64,000 nt of DNA from BAIKAL-G1 sp943370385 (lineage in GTDB: Bacteria; Cyanobacteriota; Cyanobacteriia; PCC-6307; Cyanobiaceae), in assembly GCA_943370385.1 (NCBI GenBank), contig CALRQT020000003.1, forward strand, positions 62,001-126,000, written 5' to 3'. How positions within the stretch are numbered: position 1 is the stretch's first letter; every line of letters starts with the position of its first letter. The position numbers were made by a program, and so were the translations under genes. Below are positions 16,199 to 25,300 of this stretch, in pieces. The notes under the pieces are model-generated. The model did no database searches. It had not been told where the DNA came from and worked only from the letters and a program-made list of their open reading frames with translations.

Positions 16199-17017
16199 TC
16201 AAACCGCGTTGTTGGGGCTAGTCGCAACCGCCTGGGCAGGGCCGGATGATTCGGGAATGGTGTCGAGGCTGAAGCGATAGCCCTGCTGCCGCACGGTATC
16301 GATGCCGCCGCCTTCACCAAGGCCAGCCTGCTCCAACTTGCGGCGCAGGGTGAGCACCTGGGTATCCACCGAGCGGGGCCCGCCACTGAAGGGGGGCCAG
16401 GCCATGCGCAACAGCTCATGGCGGCTGCGCACCAGGCCTGGGGGCATCAAGAGGGCGCAGAGCAGGGCAAATTCCCGGGGACTCAATTCCACGGGCTGGT
16501 CCCGCAGGGTCACCTGGCGAAGCAACAGGTGCACCTCAAGGGGCCCAACGCAGACCCGTTCCTGCAGGCCGCTAGCACTGCGGCGAAGCAAGCTGCGGCA
16601 ACGGGCCGCCAGTTCCTCCAGGCCGAAGGGTTTGCGCAGCACATCATCGGCGCCGGCATCAAGCAGGGCCACCACCGGCTCGGCGCCGGTGCGGGCAGTG
16701 AGCACCATCACCGGCGTGCGCAGCTGGGCCGCCAGCCGCAGGGCCGAACTCTGGTCGAGGAGTTCGGCGCTGATGATCAGGTCGGGGGTTTGCTCTTCGC
16801 ACAGATCAATCGCCTCGGCGGCCGTGGCCACAGCCGCTGCCAGGTGCCCGTCCTGGCGAAGGCGCTGGGCCAGCACGGTGCGCAAGGTGGGGTGGGGCTC
16901 TACCACCAGCACCCGCTTCAGGGCCCCTTCTCCGAGAATGGGCACTCCTGCCGCCGATGGGGTGGCGGTGGCCGTGGCAGTGATCTGGTTCGCGGCGCCC
17001 TCCAACCGTATTTCCAT
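16199..17017 (-). CDS. OmpR-family response regulator lacking the phosphoacceptor Asp
   Basis: A 272-residue protein. Residues 1-34 are a variable leader, 35-140 a receiver domain, and about 155-250 a winged-helix DNA-binding domain (ELSPREFALLCALLM, RSVDTQVLTLRRKLEQ, IDTVRQQGYRF). In the receiver, the acidic pocket reads VVEPHP (E40, P41) instead of the usual two acidic residues, and the segment PDLIISAELLD places Ala (A84) where the phosphorylated Asp should be. T107 (VLTA) and K129 (RKPF) remain. I infer a phosphorylation-independent regulator. No histidine kinase lies nearby. Confidence 0.9.
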   Translation of the reverse strand: MEIRLEGAANQITATATATPSAAGVPILGEGALKRVLVVEPHPTLRTVLAQRLRQDGHLAAAVATAAEAIDLCEEQTPDLIISAELLDQSSALRLAAQLRTPVMVLTARTGAEPVVALLDAGADDVLRKPFGLEELAARCRSLLRRSASGLQERVCVGPLEVHLLLRQVTLRDQPVELSPREFALLCALLMPPGLVRSRHELLRMAWPPFSGGPRSVDTQVLTLRRKLEQAGLGEGGGIDTVRQQGYRFSLDTIPESSGPAQAVATSPNNAV

Positions 17018-17137
17018 GTCTTTACCTAGGCTATCGGCAAACAGGGCTGCAAACTGGTATCAGGCGATGCCTTGCAATCTGTCCAGCACCCACCCCAAAC
17101 CCCCTACCCGCGTGCGTCCCCTGTTGCCTGTCCAACC

Positions 17138-17404
17138 ATGACAGCCCTTCAGAACCCCGATTCGATCCGCCATTTCCAGTCCCTGTGTGACGCCTGCCAA
17201 ACCCTGGCAAGCCGCTACCACGGTCCGGCCGATCTGCGCCTCTATGCCGATGGCTACCTCCATGCCCTGCGGCGCACCGCCGTGCTGGATCCCCTCTCGC
17301 AACGGCGCCTGGAGGAAGTGGTGGACCGCTGGATCCTGGACCCGTCTAGCTTCGTGGGCCCCGGGGGAGACTTCAGCACCCTCTACGAAACCGGGCGCAA
17401 CTAG
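17138..17404 (+). CDS. Cyanobacterial conserved protein, DUF6761-like
   Basis: An 88-residue soluble helical protein with the phrases IRHFQSLCDAC, LRLYADGYLHALRRTAVLDP, RRLEEVVDRWILDPSSF and GDFSTLYETGRN. The pattern of RLY.DGYL.ALR and RLEEEV.R...DP..F is one I associate with a small cyanobacterial family (DUF6761); the assignment is from memory and tentative. The start is ATG at 17138; the longer open frame to 17072 is not protein-like. It is convergent with the glutaredoxin gene. Confidence 0.7.
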   Translation: MTALQNPDSIRHFQSLCDACQTLASRYHGPADLRLYADGYLHALRRTAVLDPLSQRRLEEVVDRWILDPSSFVGPGGDFSTLYETGRN

Positions 17405-17455
17405 GGGTTGGACCAAGGCGCAACCGAGCCTGAAGCCGGCTGGAGAAATGGACCA

Positions 17456-17478
17456 CCGGGACCCTTGAGGGATCCCGG
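17456..17478. terminator. Possible convergent terminator hairpin
   Basis: CCGGGACCC (17456-17464) pairs with GGGATCCCGG (17469-17478), with one bulged base and a TTGA loop. It lies between two convergent genes. There is no strong T-tract on either side, so intrinsic activity is uncertain. Confidence 0.4.
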
Positions 17479-17491
17479 CTAATTGCAGCCC

Positions 17492-17812
17492 TCAGGCCAG
17501 GGCAATCGTGATCTTTTCGAGCAGCTCGCCGGAGTTATACATTTCGATCAAAATATCGGACCCACCCATGAATTCCCCCTGCACGTAGACCTGGGGAATC
17601 GTGGGCCAATCGGAAAACTCCTTAATCCCCTGGCGCACCTCCGGATCGGAGAGCACATCAAAGGTTTCAAACGGCACGGCCAGGGCGTTGAGGATCTGGC
17701 AGACGTTGTTGGAAAAGCCGCACTGGGGCATCAGCTTATTGCCCTTCATGAAGACAAAAACGGGGCTGCTAGCAACCAGGGTTTCGATGCGCTGGCGGGT
17801 GCTGGGATCCAT
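17492..17812 (-). CDS. grxD: Monothiol CGFS glutaredoxin (Grx4 type)
   Basis: A 106-residue glutaredoxin with the CGFS active site at residues 31-34 (KLMPQCGFSNN), the preceding MKGNKLMPQ and the later WPTIPQVYV and GGSDIL glutathione-contact motifs. Single-domain CGFS glutaredoxins bind a [2Fe-2S] cluster with glutathione and act in iron-sulfur trafficking, often with a BolA protein. The BolA gene lies directly upstream on the same strand, 78 bases away, which fits that partnership. Confidence 0.96.
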   Translation of the reverse strand: MDPSTRQRIETLVASSPVFVFMKGNKLMPQCGFSNNVCQILNALAVPFETFDVLSDPEVRQGIKEFSDWPTIPQVYVQGEFMGGSDILIEMYNSGELLEKITIALA

Positions 17813-17890
17813 GGAACAGCTAGGGGAAAGGGTAAATAGGGAACGGTTAGGCCCTCGGCCAGGGGGACTCGCAATGGCGAGCCCTAGGCC

Positions 17891-18127
17891 TCAACCGGCC
17901 GGGGAGGTGGTGGTGAGGGCAAGGGCGTGGATCGCCTCGCTGGCGAGTTCGCTGCGCAGGGCGCCGTACACCAGCTGGTGCTGCTTGACCTTGGAGAGGC
18001 CGGCAAAGGCCGTGGACACGACCTTGACCTGGAGATGGTCACCGCCGCCGGTGAGGTCTTCGACCTCCACATGGGCATCGGGCATCACTTGGCGGATGGC
18101 GTCCTTCACCTGATCGGGTTGAACCAT
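17891..18127 (-). CDS. bolA: BolA family protein
   Basis: A 78-residue protein of the BolA/IbaG type: VKDAIRQVMPDAHVEVED at the start, GDHLQVKVVSTAFAGLSKVK in the middle with the conserved F.G..K..RH-like pattern (here KQHQLVYGAL, His as presumed cluster ligand), and a C-terminal helix SEAIHALAL. BolA proteins form a [2Fe-2S] heterocomplex with CGFS glutaredoxins. The downstream gene encodes exactly such a partner. Confidence 0.93.
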   Translation of the reverse strand: MVQPDQVKDAIRQVMPDAHVEVEDLTGGGDHLQVKVVSTAFAGLSKVKQHQLVYGALRSELASEAIHALALTTTSPAG

Positions 18128-18198
18128 GGGCGGGGAGCCAGCAGGGCTGGGGACTTGGGGAACCTAGGGAGGCGTTCGGGGACCTGGAAGGGGCCTGC

Positions 18199-18759
18199 TC
18201 AGTTGAGCGTGGGGCCAGCGGCGCTATAGGGGGTGGTGACAAAACCCAGCTCCACCAAGCTCTGGTAGGCCTTGCGGCCCTCCTCGCGGGCGGGGGTCAT
18301 GATTTTGACCACTTCCACCAGCAGGGGCACGGCCACCTCGGGCTGGTTCTGGCGACGGAACAGGGCCGCCAGGCGCAGGCTGGCCTGGGCCTGGGCTTCG
18401 AGGGCTTCGCGGCCCTTCTGGTCCATCTCGCGGGGGATGCGGGCATCAAGACCCCGGAAGGCGCCGCTCAGGTCCCGATAGAAACCAAGCAGGCGACGGC
18501 AGGCCTCGCGGGCCTCGTCGTAGTCCTTGCGGGCTTGGGTGTAGTTGCCAGCGGCAGCGGCCGCATCGCCTTTGGCCAGCAGGGCGTTCACCGAAGCCAG
18601 GTTGAAGCCACCGACGCTCGAATCGAGGGCCCGAACGGGCTGGGCTTGGGCCAAGGCCGGGTTGGCCATTGCCAGGGGCAGGCTCGCGGCCAGCACCAGG
18701 GAAAGGGCAGATCCACTGGCCAGGGCAGCGGTCCGGAGGGCGGCGAAGGGCCGGCGCAC
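18199..18759 (-). CDS. Secreted helical-repeat protein, hypothetical
   Basis: A 186-residue protein with a Sec signal peptide (basic MRRPFAALR, hydrophobic core, probable cleavage after ALAQA near residue 39). The mature part is helical and resembles TPR repeats: NLASVNALLAKGDAAAAAGN, YTQARKDYDEAREACRRLLG, then FYRDLSGAFRGLDARIPREM and LFRRQNQPEVAVPLLVEVVK. I regard it as a conserved periplasmic or lumenal protein of unknown function. It is upstream of bolA-grxD on the same strand, with a 71-base gap. Confidence 0.72.
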   Translation of the reverse strand: MRRPFAALRTAALASGSALSLVLAASLPLAMANPALAQAQPVRALDSSVGGFNLASVNALLAKGDAAAAAGNYTQARKDYDEAREACRRLLGFYRDLSGAFRGLDARIPREMDQKGREALEAQAQASLRLAALFRRQNQPEVAVPLLVEVVKIMTPAREEGRKAYQSLVELGFVTTPYSAAGPTLN

Positions 18760-18785
18760 AGCAAAGGGGCGAACTGCCCCGGACT

Positions 18786-19535
18786 TTAGGCGGCCCCCAG
18801 GGGACGGCCCACGGCCCGCCGGGCCGCTTCCTCAGCTGATTGCATCGCTGACGCCAGCTGGTGGGTGAAGCTGGCCAGGGCCCGGCGCCCCTCCCCCTCC
18901 AGGTGCTGGGGGGGACCGAAGCAGAGGGCAGCCCGATCGCAGGGGCGGGGCCGGCTGTGGCCATAGCCAATGCCCACGGGCAGCACCTGCAGCGGCAGTC
19001 CCTGGGCCAGGGCCAGCTGGGCCAGGCGGGCCAGGCCCGGCATCAGCCGCAGCGGTTCGTCGTCCTGCTGGATGCGTCCCTCCGGAAACACCACCAGCTG
19101 CTGGTGGGCCTGGAGCAGCTCCACGGCCAGGCGCAGGGAGGAGGGGCCCGGACGGCGGGGGTTGACCGGAAAGCAGCCCAACCGCTGCAGGAACCAACCC
19201 TGCAGGCCAACCATCTCATCAATGGAGACCATGAAGCGGCAATCGCGGCCGGTGCGGCGCCGGCCGGCCGCATGGGGCAGCAGCAGGGCATCCCAACGGG
19301 AGCGGTGGGTGGGGGCCAGCAGCACCGGCCCCTCCTGGGGCAGGTGCTCGGCGCCCAGCACGGTGAGCTCCCGGAAAAAGAGGGGCAGGGCCAGGTCCTG
19401 GGTCAGCACCATCGCCAGGGGACCCAGGACGGGGTTGATGGCCACATCCGAACTGGAGCCCCGGCCACTGAGCCTGGCCTCGGGGGTCATCGGAGGGGTG
19501 AGCTGCGCCGTCATGCGCCCTGGGAAGGGTTTCAA
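18786..19535 (-). CDS. plsC: 1-acyl-sn-glycerol-3-phosphate acyltransferase-like (PlsC) protein
   Basis: A 249-residue acyltransferase. Motif I, HRSRWD (the H-x4-D catalytic pair), is preceded by PVLLAPT, and motif III is VVFPEGR. A middle segment RFMVSIDEMVGLQGWFLQRL and GCFPVNPRRPG fits the region between motifs I and III. PlsC-type enzymes add the second acyl chain to lysophosphatidic acid at the membrane. The start could be ATG at 19535 or 19514 (MTAQLTPP). It ends 26 bases before the secreted helical protein gene, so all four minus-strand genes 17492-19535 may form one transcript. Confidence 0.88.
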   Translation of the reverse strand: MKPFPGRMTAQLTPPMTPEARLSGRGSSSDVAINPVLGPLAMVLTQDLALPLFFRELTVLGAEHLPQEGPVLLAPTHRSRWDALLLPHAAGRRRTGRDCRFMVSIDEMVGLQGWFLQRLGCFPVNPRRPGPSSLRLAVELLQAHQQLVVFPEGRIQQDDEPLRLMPGLARLAQLALAQGLPLQVLPVGIGYGHSRPRPCDRAALCFGPPQHLEGEGRRALASFTHQLASAMQSAEEAARRAVGRPLGAA

Positions 19536-19804
19536 GGGCCCGGGGAAGCGGATGCCGGGGGGGATTCACAACGTAGGGGCCAAGGTCGGGCCTCCCGGGC
19601 CGGTGAGGGCAGTTGCCCCTGCGGCTGCAGCGGGACCGCAACAAAGGCCGCAGCCCAGGCCCGAACCCACGACAGCAGCAAGACTCCCGTAGGGGAAAAG
19701 ACAAGCCCGAACGGTGTTTTGCTACCGCCCAAGGGAGACAAGGGACTGGTGCCAGGGCCAGTCCATAGGATCCAGATTCGCCCCTCCGCCTTTCCGGCAT
19801 CGCC

Positions 19805-20554
19805 ATGGCCAGCCTCGGCGTGAACATCGATCACATCGCCAACGTGCGCCAGGCCCGCCGCGCCCTGGAACCGGACCCGGTGACCTATGCCCTGCTGGCG
19901 GAACTGGGCGGCGCCGACGGCATCACCGTGCACCTGCGGGAGGACAGGCGCCACATCCAGGACCGGGATGTGGAGGTGCTCCGGGCCACCCTGCGCAGCC
20001 GCCTCAACCTGGAGATGGCCGCCACCGCCGAGATGGAGGCGATCGCCCTGCGGATCCGGCCCGACATGGTGACCCTGGTGCCGGAAAAACGCCAGGAGGT
20101 GACCACCGAAGGGGGCCTGGATGTGGCCGGCCAAATCGATGCCCTGACGGGCCTAGTGGGGCGCCTCCAGGACGCCGGCATCCCGGTGAGCCTGTTTGTG
20201 GATGCGGAGCGGGGCCAGCTGGAGGCCACCCGCCGCAGCGGCGCCCGCTGGGTGGAGTTGCACACCGGCTCCTACGCCGAGGCCAGCGCCCAGGCCCAAC
20301 CCCTGGAACTGGCGCGTCTCACCGAAGGCAGCTTCATCGCCCGCAGCCTGGGCCTGCGGGTCAACGCTGGCCACGGGCTGACCTATCAGAACGTGGAACC
20401 GGTGGCAGCCATCGAGGGGATGGAGGAGCTCAACATCGGCCACACGATCGTGGCTAGGGCCCTGGCGGTGGGATTGGAGACGGCCGTGCGCCAGATGAAG
20501 GCCCTGGTTCAGAATCCGCGCCGCGATCCCCTTTTCGGCAGCACCACCCCATGA
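19805..20554 (+). CDS. pdxJ: Pyridoxine 5'-phosphate synthase PdxJ
   Basis: A 249-residue TIM-barrel enzyme condensing 1-deoxy-D-xylulose 5-phosphate with 3-amino-2-oxopropyl phosphate in vitamin B6 synthesis. Family signatures are MASLGVNIDHIANVRQAR at the start, GADGITVHLREDRRHIQDRD, MVTLVPEKRQEVTTEGGLDV, VELHTGSYA and VNAGHGLTYQNV near the end. All expected catalytic His and Glu regions are visible. Its stop overlaps the start of ycf54 by four bases. Confidence 0.97.
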   Translation: MASLGVNIDHIANVRQARRALEPDPVTYALLAELGGADGITVHLREDRRHIQDRDVEVLRATLRSRLNLEMAATAEMEAIALRIRPDMVTLVPEKRQEVTTEGGLDVAGQIDALTGLVGRLQDAGIPVSLFVDAERGQLEATRRSGARWVELHTGSYAEASAQAQPLELARLTEGSFIARSLGLRVNAGHGLTYQNVEPVAAIEGMEELNIGHTIVARALAVGLETAVRQMKALVQNPRRDPLFGSTTP

Positions 20555-20886
20555 GCGAGCCCACAGCAACCACCTACCACTTCGTGGCAGCCAGCGAAGC
20601 CTTCCTGACGGTGGAAGAACCCCTGGAGGAAGTGCTTCGGGAACGGGTGCGCAACTACCAGGAGCAGGGCAAGACGGTCGATTTCTGGCTGGTAACGAGG
20701 CCCGCCTTCCTGGAGGCCCCGGAGCTGGCGGGCGTGGCGGCCCAGGTGCCCCGGCCAGCGGCGGCGGTGGTGTCCACCGATGGCCAATTCATCACCTTCT
20801 TGAAATTGCGGTTGGAGTTCGTGGCCACGGGCCAGTTCAGCGCTCCCAGTGCCACCATCCCCGATCCCCTGGCCAGCCTGGCCTGA
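20551..20886 (+). CDS. ycf54: Ycf54 (MgPME cyclase-associated protein)
   Basis: A 111-residue protein with TTYHFVAASEAFLTVEEPLE then EVLRERVRNYQEQGKTVDFW and the segment PAFLEAPELAGVAAQVPRPA, diagnostic of the Ycf54/DUF2488 family. Ycf54 binds and stabilises AcsF, the oxygen-dependent Mg-protoporphyrin monomethyl ester cyclase of chlorophyll synthesis. The ATG overlaps the pdxJ stop (ATGA), so the two are translationally coupled. Confidence 0.94.
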   Translation: MSEPTATTYHFVAASEAFLTVEEPLEEVLRERVRNYQEQGKTVDFWLVTRPAFLEAPELAGVAAQVPRPAAAVVSTDGQFITFLKLRLEFVATGQFSAPSATIPDPLASLA

Positions 20887-20945
20887 GGGGCCTTGGGGCC
20901 AGGGCTTGGTGGCCTGCCTGGTGGCCTGGGCTGCAGCAGGTCTTC

Positions 20946-21389
20946 TTAGAACAAGCCCAGAAACTTCTTGCGCTCCAGGGCAGCGCCAGGGGCCTGGTCG
21001 GTCTGGGGATCGGTTTGGCGATCGGTTTTGGGATCGGTCTGGGGATCCGCTTTGGTCTGGCTGGCGGCCCTCCCCTGGTTGCCGTCCTGGTGGTAGCGCG
21101 GCTTGTTATCGCCGATCGTGAGCAGGGCTTCCTTGTTCTTCCACCAAATCCAGTCCCGGATTGGCGGGGTGGTTTTCAAGTCCTGGCGGGTGAGGCCCAG
21201 GCCCAGTTTTTTCGAGGCATCCAGCAGCACCTCCACCATCGCCTCGCCGTCGCTGCAGTGGGCTAGCGCCTCATTGGTGCGCTGGGCCCCATCGAGGGCC
21301 TTGAGCAACAGGCCGATCCGCTGGCCCACGGACAGGGACTGGAGGTCCAAGGGCTCGGCGGCGGGGTGCCGGCAAAGTAACAGCGCCAC
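20946..21389 (-). CDS. Hypothetical protein with Nif11-like N-terminus and repetitive tail
   Basis: A 147-residue protein. Residues about 20-85 form a helical domain (IGLLLKALDGAQRTNEALAH, CSDGEAMVEVLLDASKKLGL) that loosely resembles Nif11-type domains, then RDWIWWKNKEALLTIGD. The tail has a Thr/Asp/Gln low-complexity run around residues 112-132, caused by a short repeated DNA motif of the type GATCGGTTTGG (about 20998-21056). It ends in a basic-hydrophobic ERKKFLGLF. Function is unknown; the Nif11 similarity is tentative. Confidence 0.6.
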   Translation of the reverse strand: MALLLCRHPAAEPLDLQSLSVGQRIGLLLKALDGAQRTNEALAHCSDGEAMVEVLLDASKKLGLGLTRQDLKTTPPIRDWIWWKNKEALLTIGDNKPRYHQDGNQGRAASQTKADPQTDPKTDRQTDPQTDQAPGAALERKKFLGLF

Positions 21390-21537
21390 TGGCTTTGGTG
21401 CGCTAGCTCACCGACAGTTGGGCGCTGGACGGGCGGATTTGGGTCGGTTTTGAGTGGGCGTTTCGTCGGAATTGGCGTCCCAAAGGGATGACAGATGCCA
21501 CCCCCTGGGGTCACACTTGGCCTAACGCGTCCTTTTC

Positions 21538-22350
21538 ATGGCGTCTACAAGCAGCAGTCGCCGCCACTGGGTGATCGGCGACGTTCATGGCTGCGCTGCC
21601 TCCCTGGAGGCCCTGCTTGACCAGCTCCCCGCCTGTGATCGCCTCATCTTCTGCGGAGATGTGATCAACCGCGGTCCCCAAATCGGCGCCACCATGGAGC
21701 GGGTTTGGGATCTGGTGGACCAGGGCCGGGCCGTGTGGCTCAAGGGCAACCACGAACAGGACTTGGTGGACGCCCTGCGCCTGGGCAGCTGGCGTTCCCA
21801 GCAGGGCCTGGCCGGCTGCGACACCTTCCGCCACCTGGGTGAACGCCGCTGTCTCACCTGGCTTGAGCGCCTCGACAACCTGCCGTTGGCCTACTGGGGC
21901 ACCGGCTGGGTGGCCACCCATGCCGGCTTTGACCCCAGGACCTGGCGCCCGGATCTTTCGGTGCGCATGGCCTTCTGGCAGGCCTACGACGGCCGCTTTG
22001 GCGAGGTGGTGATTGGCCACACGCCTGGCCCCGAGCTGCGCAAGATCAACGGCATCGTCATGGTCGACACCGGCGCCTGCTACGGCGGCGACTTAACGGC
22101 CTATTGCCCGGAAACGGGCCTGGTCACCACCAGCCCCGGCCTGCGCTCCCTGCCCGATCCCCTGCGGGGTGGCCGCCCCAGCCTGGGGGCCCGCGACCGT
22201 TCAGCCCTGGCCCTGGCCACCCGGCCATCCCTGGCCGCCCTGGAGAGGCTGGCATCAGCCACGGCTCCTGACGGAATCCCAGCCCCAGCCCATCCATCCC
22301 ATCAGCCCCCGGGCGCCCCGTCCTGGACCCTGGCAAGCGACACCCCCTAG
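21538..22350 (+). CDS. Metallophosphoesterase (ApaH/PP2B-like phosphatase)
   Basis: A 270-residue calcineurin-like phosphoesterase. The metal-binding motifs are in order: GDVHG (about residue 14-18), GDVINRGP (about 40-47), GNHE (about 70-73), a WVATHAGFD His, and VVIGHTPG late in the domain. Such enzymes are bis(5'-nucleosyl)-tetraphosphatases or protein phosphatases; the sequence does not decide which. The last 70 residues are a Pro/Ala-rich tail outside the catalytic domain. It is followed 17 bases later by recC on the same strand. Confidence 0.88.
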   Translation: MASTSSSRRHWVIGDVHGCAASLEALLDQLPACDRLIFCGDVINRGPQIGATMERVWDLVDQGRAVWLKGNHEQDLVDALRLGSWRSQQGLAGCDTFRHLGERRCLTWLERLDNLPLAYWGTGWVATHAGFDPRTWRPDLSVRMAFWQAYDGRFGEVVIGHTPGPELRKINGIVMVDTGACYGGDLTAYCPETGLVTTSPGLRSLPDPLRGGRPSLGARDRSALALATRPSLAALERLASATAPDGIPAPAHPSHQPPGAPSWTLASDTP

Positions 22351-22367
22351 TCCCCCGGGCCCGATCC

Positions 22368-25300
22368 TTGCTGACCCTGTACCGGAGCAACCGGATCGAG
22401 TGGCTGGCCCAGGTGCTCGCCGCCAAGCTGCAAGCCGATCCCCCCGGTCCGTTTGAGCAGGCCCAGGTGGTGGTCAACACCTGGCCCACCAGCCGCTGGC
22501 TCGGCGAACGGCTGGCCCTGGAGCTGGGAGCTGACCCAAACGATGGGGCCTTTGCCGGCGGCATCAGCGCCAACCTGCGCTTTCCCTTTCCCGGCAGCCA
22601 CCTGCGCCGCCTCGTGGACGGGTTGCCGCTGCCGGCCAGCCAGGCGGAAGCACCGCCGGCAGCCGCCTCAGCCGCCAGCGGCCCCGACCCCTGGCGCGCC
22701 AACCAGCTGGTCTGGCCCCTGCTGGAGTTGCTGCCCGAGCTGATGGAACGGCCGGAGGCTGGCCAACTGGGCCAGTGGCTGCGCGGCCGGGGCAGCGTCG
22801 CCAGCGACCTGGAGGCGGGCGCGAACCTGGGCCCGAAGCCTGGCCAGGGGCTGGGCCCGGAAGCGGATCGGGGCCTGGGGATGGTGGACCGGGCCCTGTG
22901 GCAACTGGGCCGGGCCATCGCCGATGCCTTCGACGACTACACCCTGTACCGACCCGCCATGGTGGCGGCCTGGTGCCAGGGCCAGGACCTGGACGGCCTG
23001 GGTAAACCCCTGGCTGAGCACCAGCTCTGGCAACCCCTGCTGGTGCGCCAACTGGCCAACCGCCTGGGGGTGCGGCCCTTCGGCCTGCGGGTGCTGGAGG
23101 CGATCGCAGCCCTCAAAAGGGGCGATCCCGCCACCCTGGCGGCAGCGAGGGCCCTGCCCTCTCCCCTGCGCCTGTTCGGGCTGAGCAGCATGGCGCCGAT
23201 CCAGGTGGACCTGCTCCAGGCCCTCTCCGGCCAGCTGGCGGTGGAGATCTACCTGCTCACCCCCTGCCGGGACCTGTGGCAACGGCGGGGCTCCGGGGTG
23301 CTGGGAGCTGGGCCCAGGAGCCAGCAGGACCAGGCCAATCCCGCTCCGGGCGGCCTGGATCCGGGCGGATTTGGTCAAGGCTTGGGGGCCAACAATTGGG
23401 ATCCATCCCCGTTGCGGGCATCTGAGGGCGAGGCCTCGAGCCTGGATCCCCTTGGCGACGAGTGGCGCCTGGGCGTGCCCAGCCTGGAGGCCCGTTTTGG
23501 CCGGCTTGGCGCCGAATTCCAGCAGTTGCTCGAAGGCAGCGGCGAGACCCAGCTAGGGGAATCCCAGCAGCAAGACCTGTTTGCCGCCGCCGCCGCCATC
23601 GCCGAAGCGGGCACCGCCAGCGGGGATCCCAGGCCTGCGAGCCTGCTGGAGCAGCTGCAACAAGCCCTGGTGGACCCGGACCAGGCCGGGCCCCTGGAGC
23701 GCCCCCCGGGCGATAGCTCCTTGGAATTTCACGCCTGTCCGGGCCGGCTACGCCAGGTGCAGATCCTGCGGGATCGGCTGCTGCAACTACTCGCCGCCGA
23801 TGCCAGCCTCACCCCCCGGGACATCCTGGTGATGACGCCCCAGGTGGAGGAATTCGCCCCCCTGGTGGCGGCGGTGTTCGGTGACACGGCCGCCACCGGC
23901 ATTGCCCTGCCCTGGCGGCTCACGGACCGCAGCCAGCAGGACCAGGGGGGCCTGGCCACCAGCCTGCTGGCCTTGCTGCGCCTGGGCGGCGAACGGCTGA
24001 CCGCCTCGGGCCTGGAGGCCCTGCTCAGTCAGCGGCCCTTGATGGAGCCCCTGGGCCTGGGGGCTAGCGAGCTGGGGGAACTGGGCGAGCTGTTGCAACG
24101 GGCCGGCTTCCGCTGGGGCCTCGATGGGGGCGATCGGGGCGGCGACCCGACCCACAGCCTGGCCTGGGCGATCGACCGGCTGGTGTTGGGACTGGTGCTG
24201 CCGGAGCAGCCGGGGCTGGCCCCGGGCGGCTGCGCTCCCCTGGCCATGGCCGGCAGCCTGGAGCGCCAGGGGCGCTGGCTGCAGCTGCTCAACCGGCTGC
24301 GCCACAGCCTCCAGCGCCTGGCTATCGCCCGCACCCCGGCCGACTGGGCGCCGGTGCTGGACAAGCTCCTGCTCAGCTGGTTTGGCGACGGGGGCGAGCG
24401 GGCCTGGGAACTGCAACTGCTGCGCAGCGCCATCGCCGACTGGCAGGAGGTGGCCGCCAGCAGCCCCCTGCGCCTGGGGGCGCCGGTGCTGGCGGAGGTG
24501 TTGGCCGAGCGGCTCAATGCCGATAGCGGTCGCTTCGGCCACCGCAGCGGCTCGCTCACAATCAGCGCCCTGGAACCGATGCGGGCCATTCCCCATCGGG
24601 TGATCGTGTTGATGGGCCTCGATGGCGGCAGCTTCCCCCGCCAGGGCGAGCGGCCCGGCTTCCACCTGATGGAGCAGCAGCGGCTGCTCGGCGATCCCAA
24701 TCCGGGCGATCAAGACCGTTACGTGCTGCTCGAAAGTCTGCTCTCGGCTCGGGATCACCTGCTGGTGAGCTGGTGCAGCCGCGACGAGCGCAATGGCGAT
24801 GCCCGCCAGCCGGCCCCGCCGGTGCGCCAGTGGCTGGCCCTGCTGGAGCAGCAACTGGGCCGGGAACAGGCCGGGGACCTGCTGGTGGACCACAGCCCCA
24901 ACCCCCTGGAGCGGGCCAATTTCCTGCCCCTCGGCCCCCGGCCTGCCCCCAGTTGCGACCGGCGGCTGCTGGCGGCCCGGCAAAGGCTCGATGGCAGCTC
25001 GCTCCAGGCTCCCCTCGCCCTGGCCGATCGTCCCGCCTCCCGGGAGGGAAGCACCCCAGGGCCCGAAGGCGACGGGGGTTTTGACGACCTGCGCCGCTGG
25101 CTGCTCCAACCCCAGGACACCTGGCTGGAGCAGCTGGGCCTGCGACCACGCGAATGGGACCTGGGCCTGGACGACTTCGATCCGCTCGAGCTGGATGAAC
25201 GGGTGCGCGCCAGCCTGCTGCGCCAGAGCCTGGACACCACCCCATCCCTGGGGACCCCGGGGCTGGGGCGCACCAACCCGGTCCACCCTCCCGATGGCAC

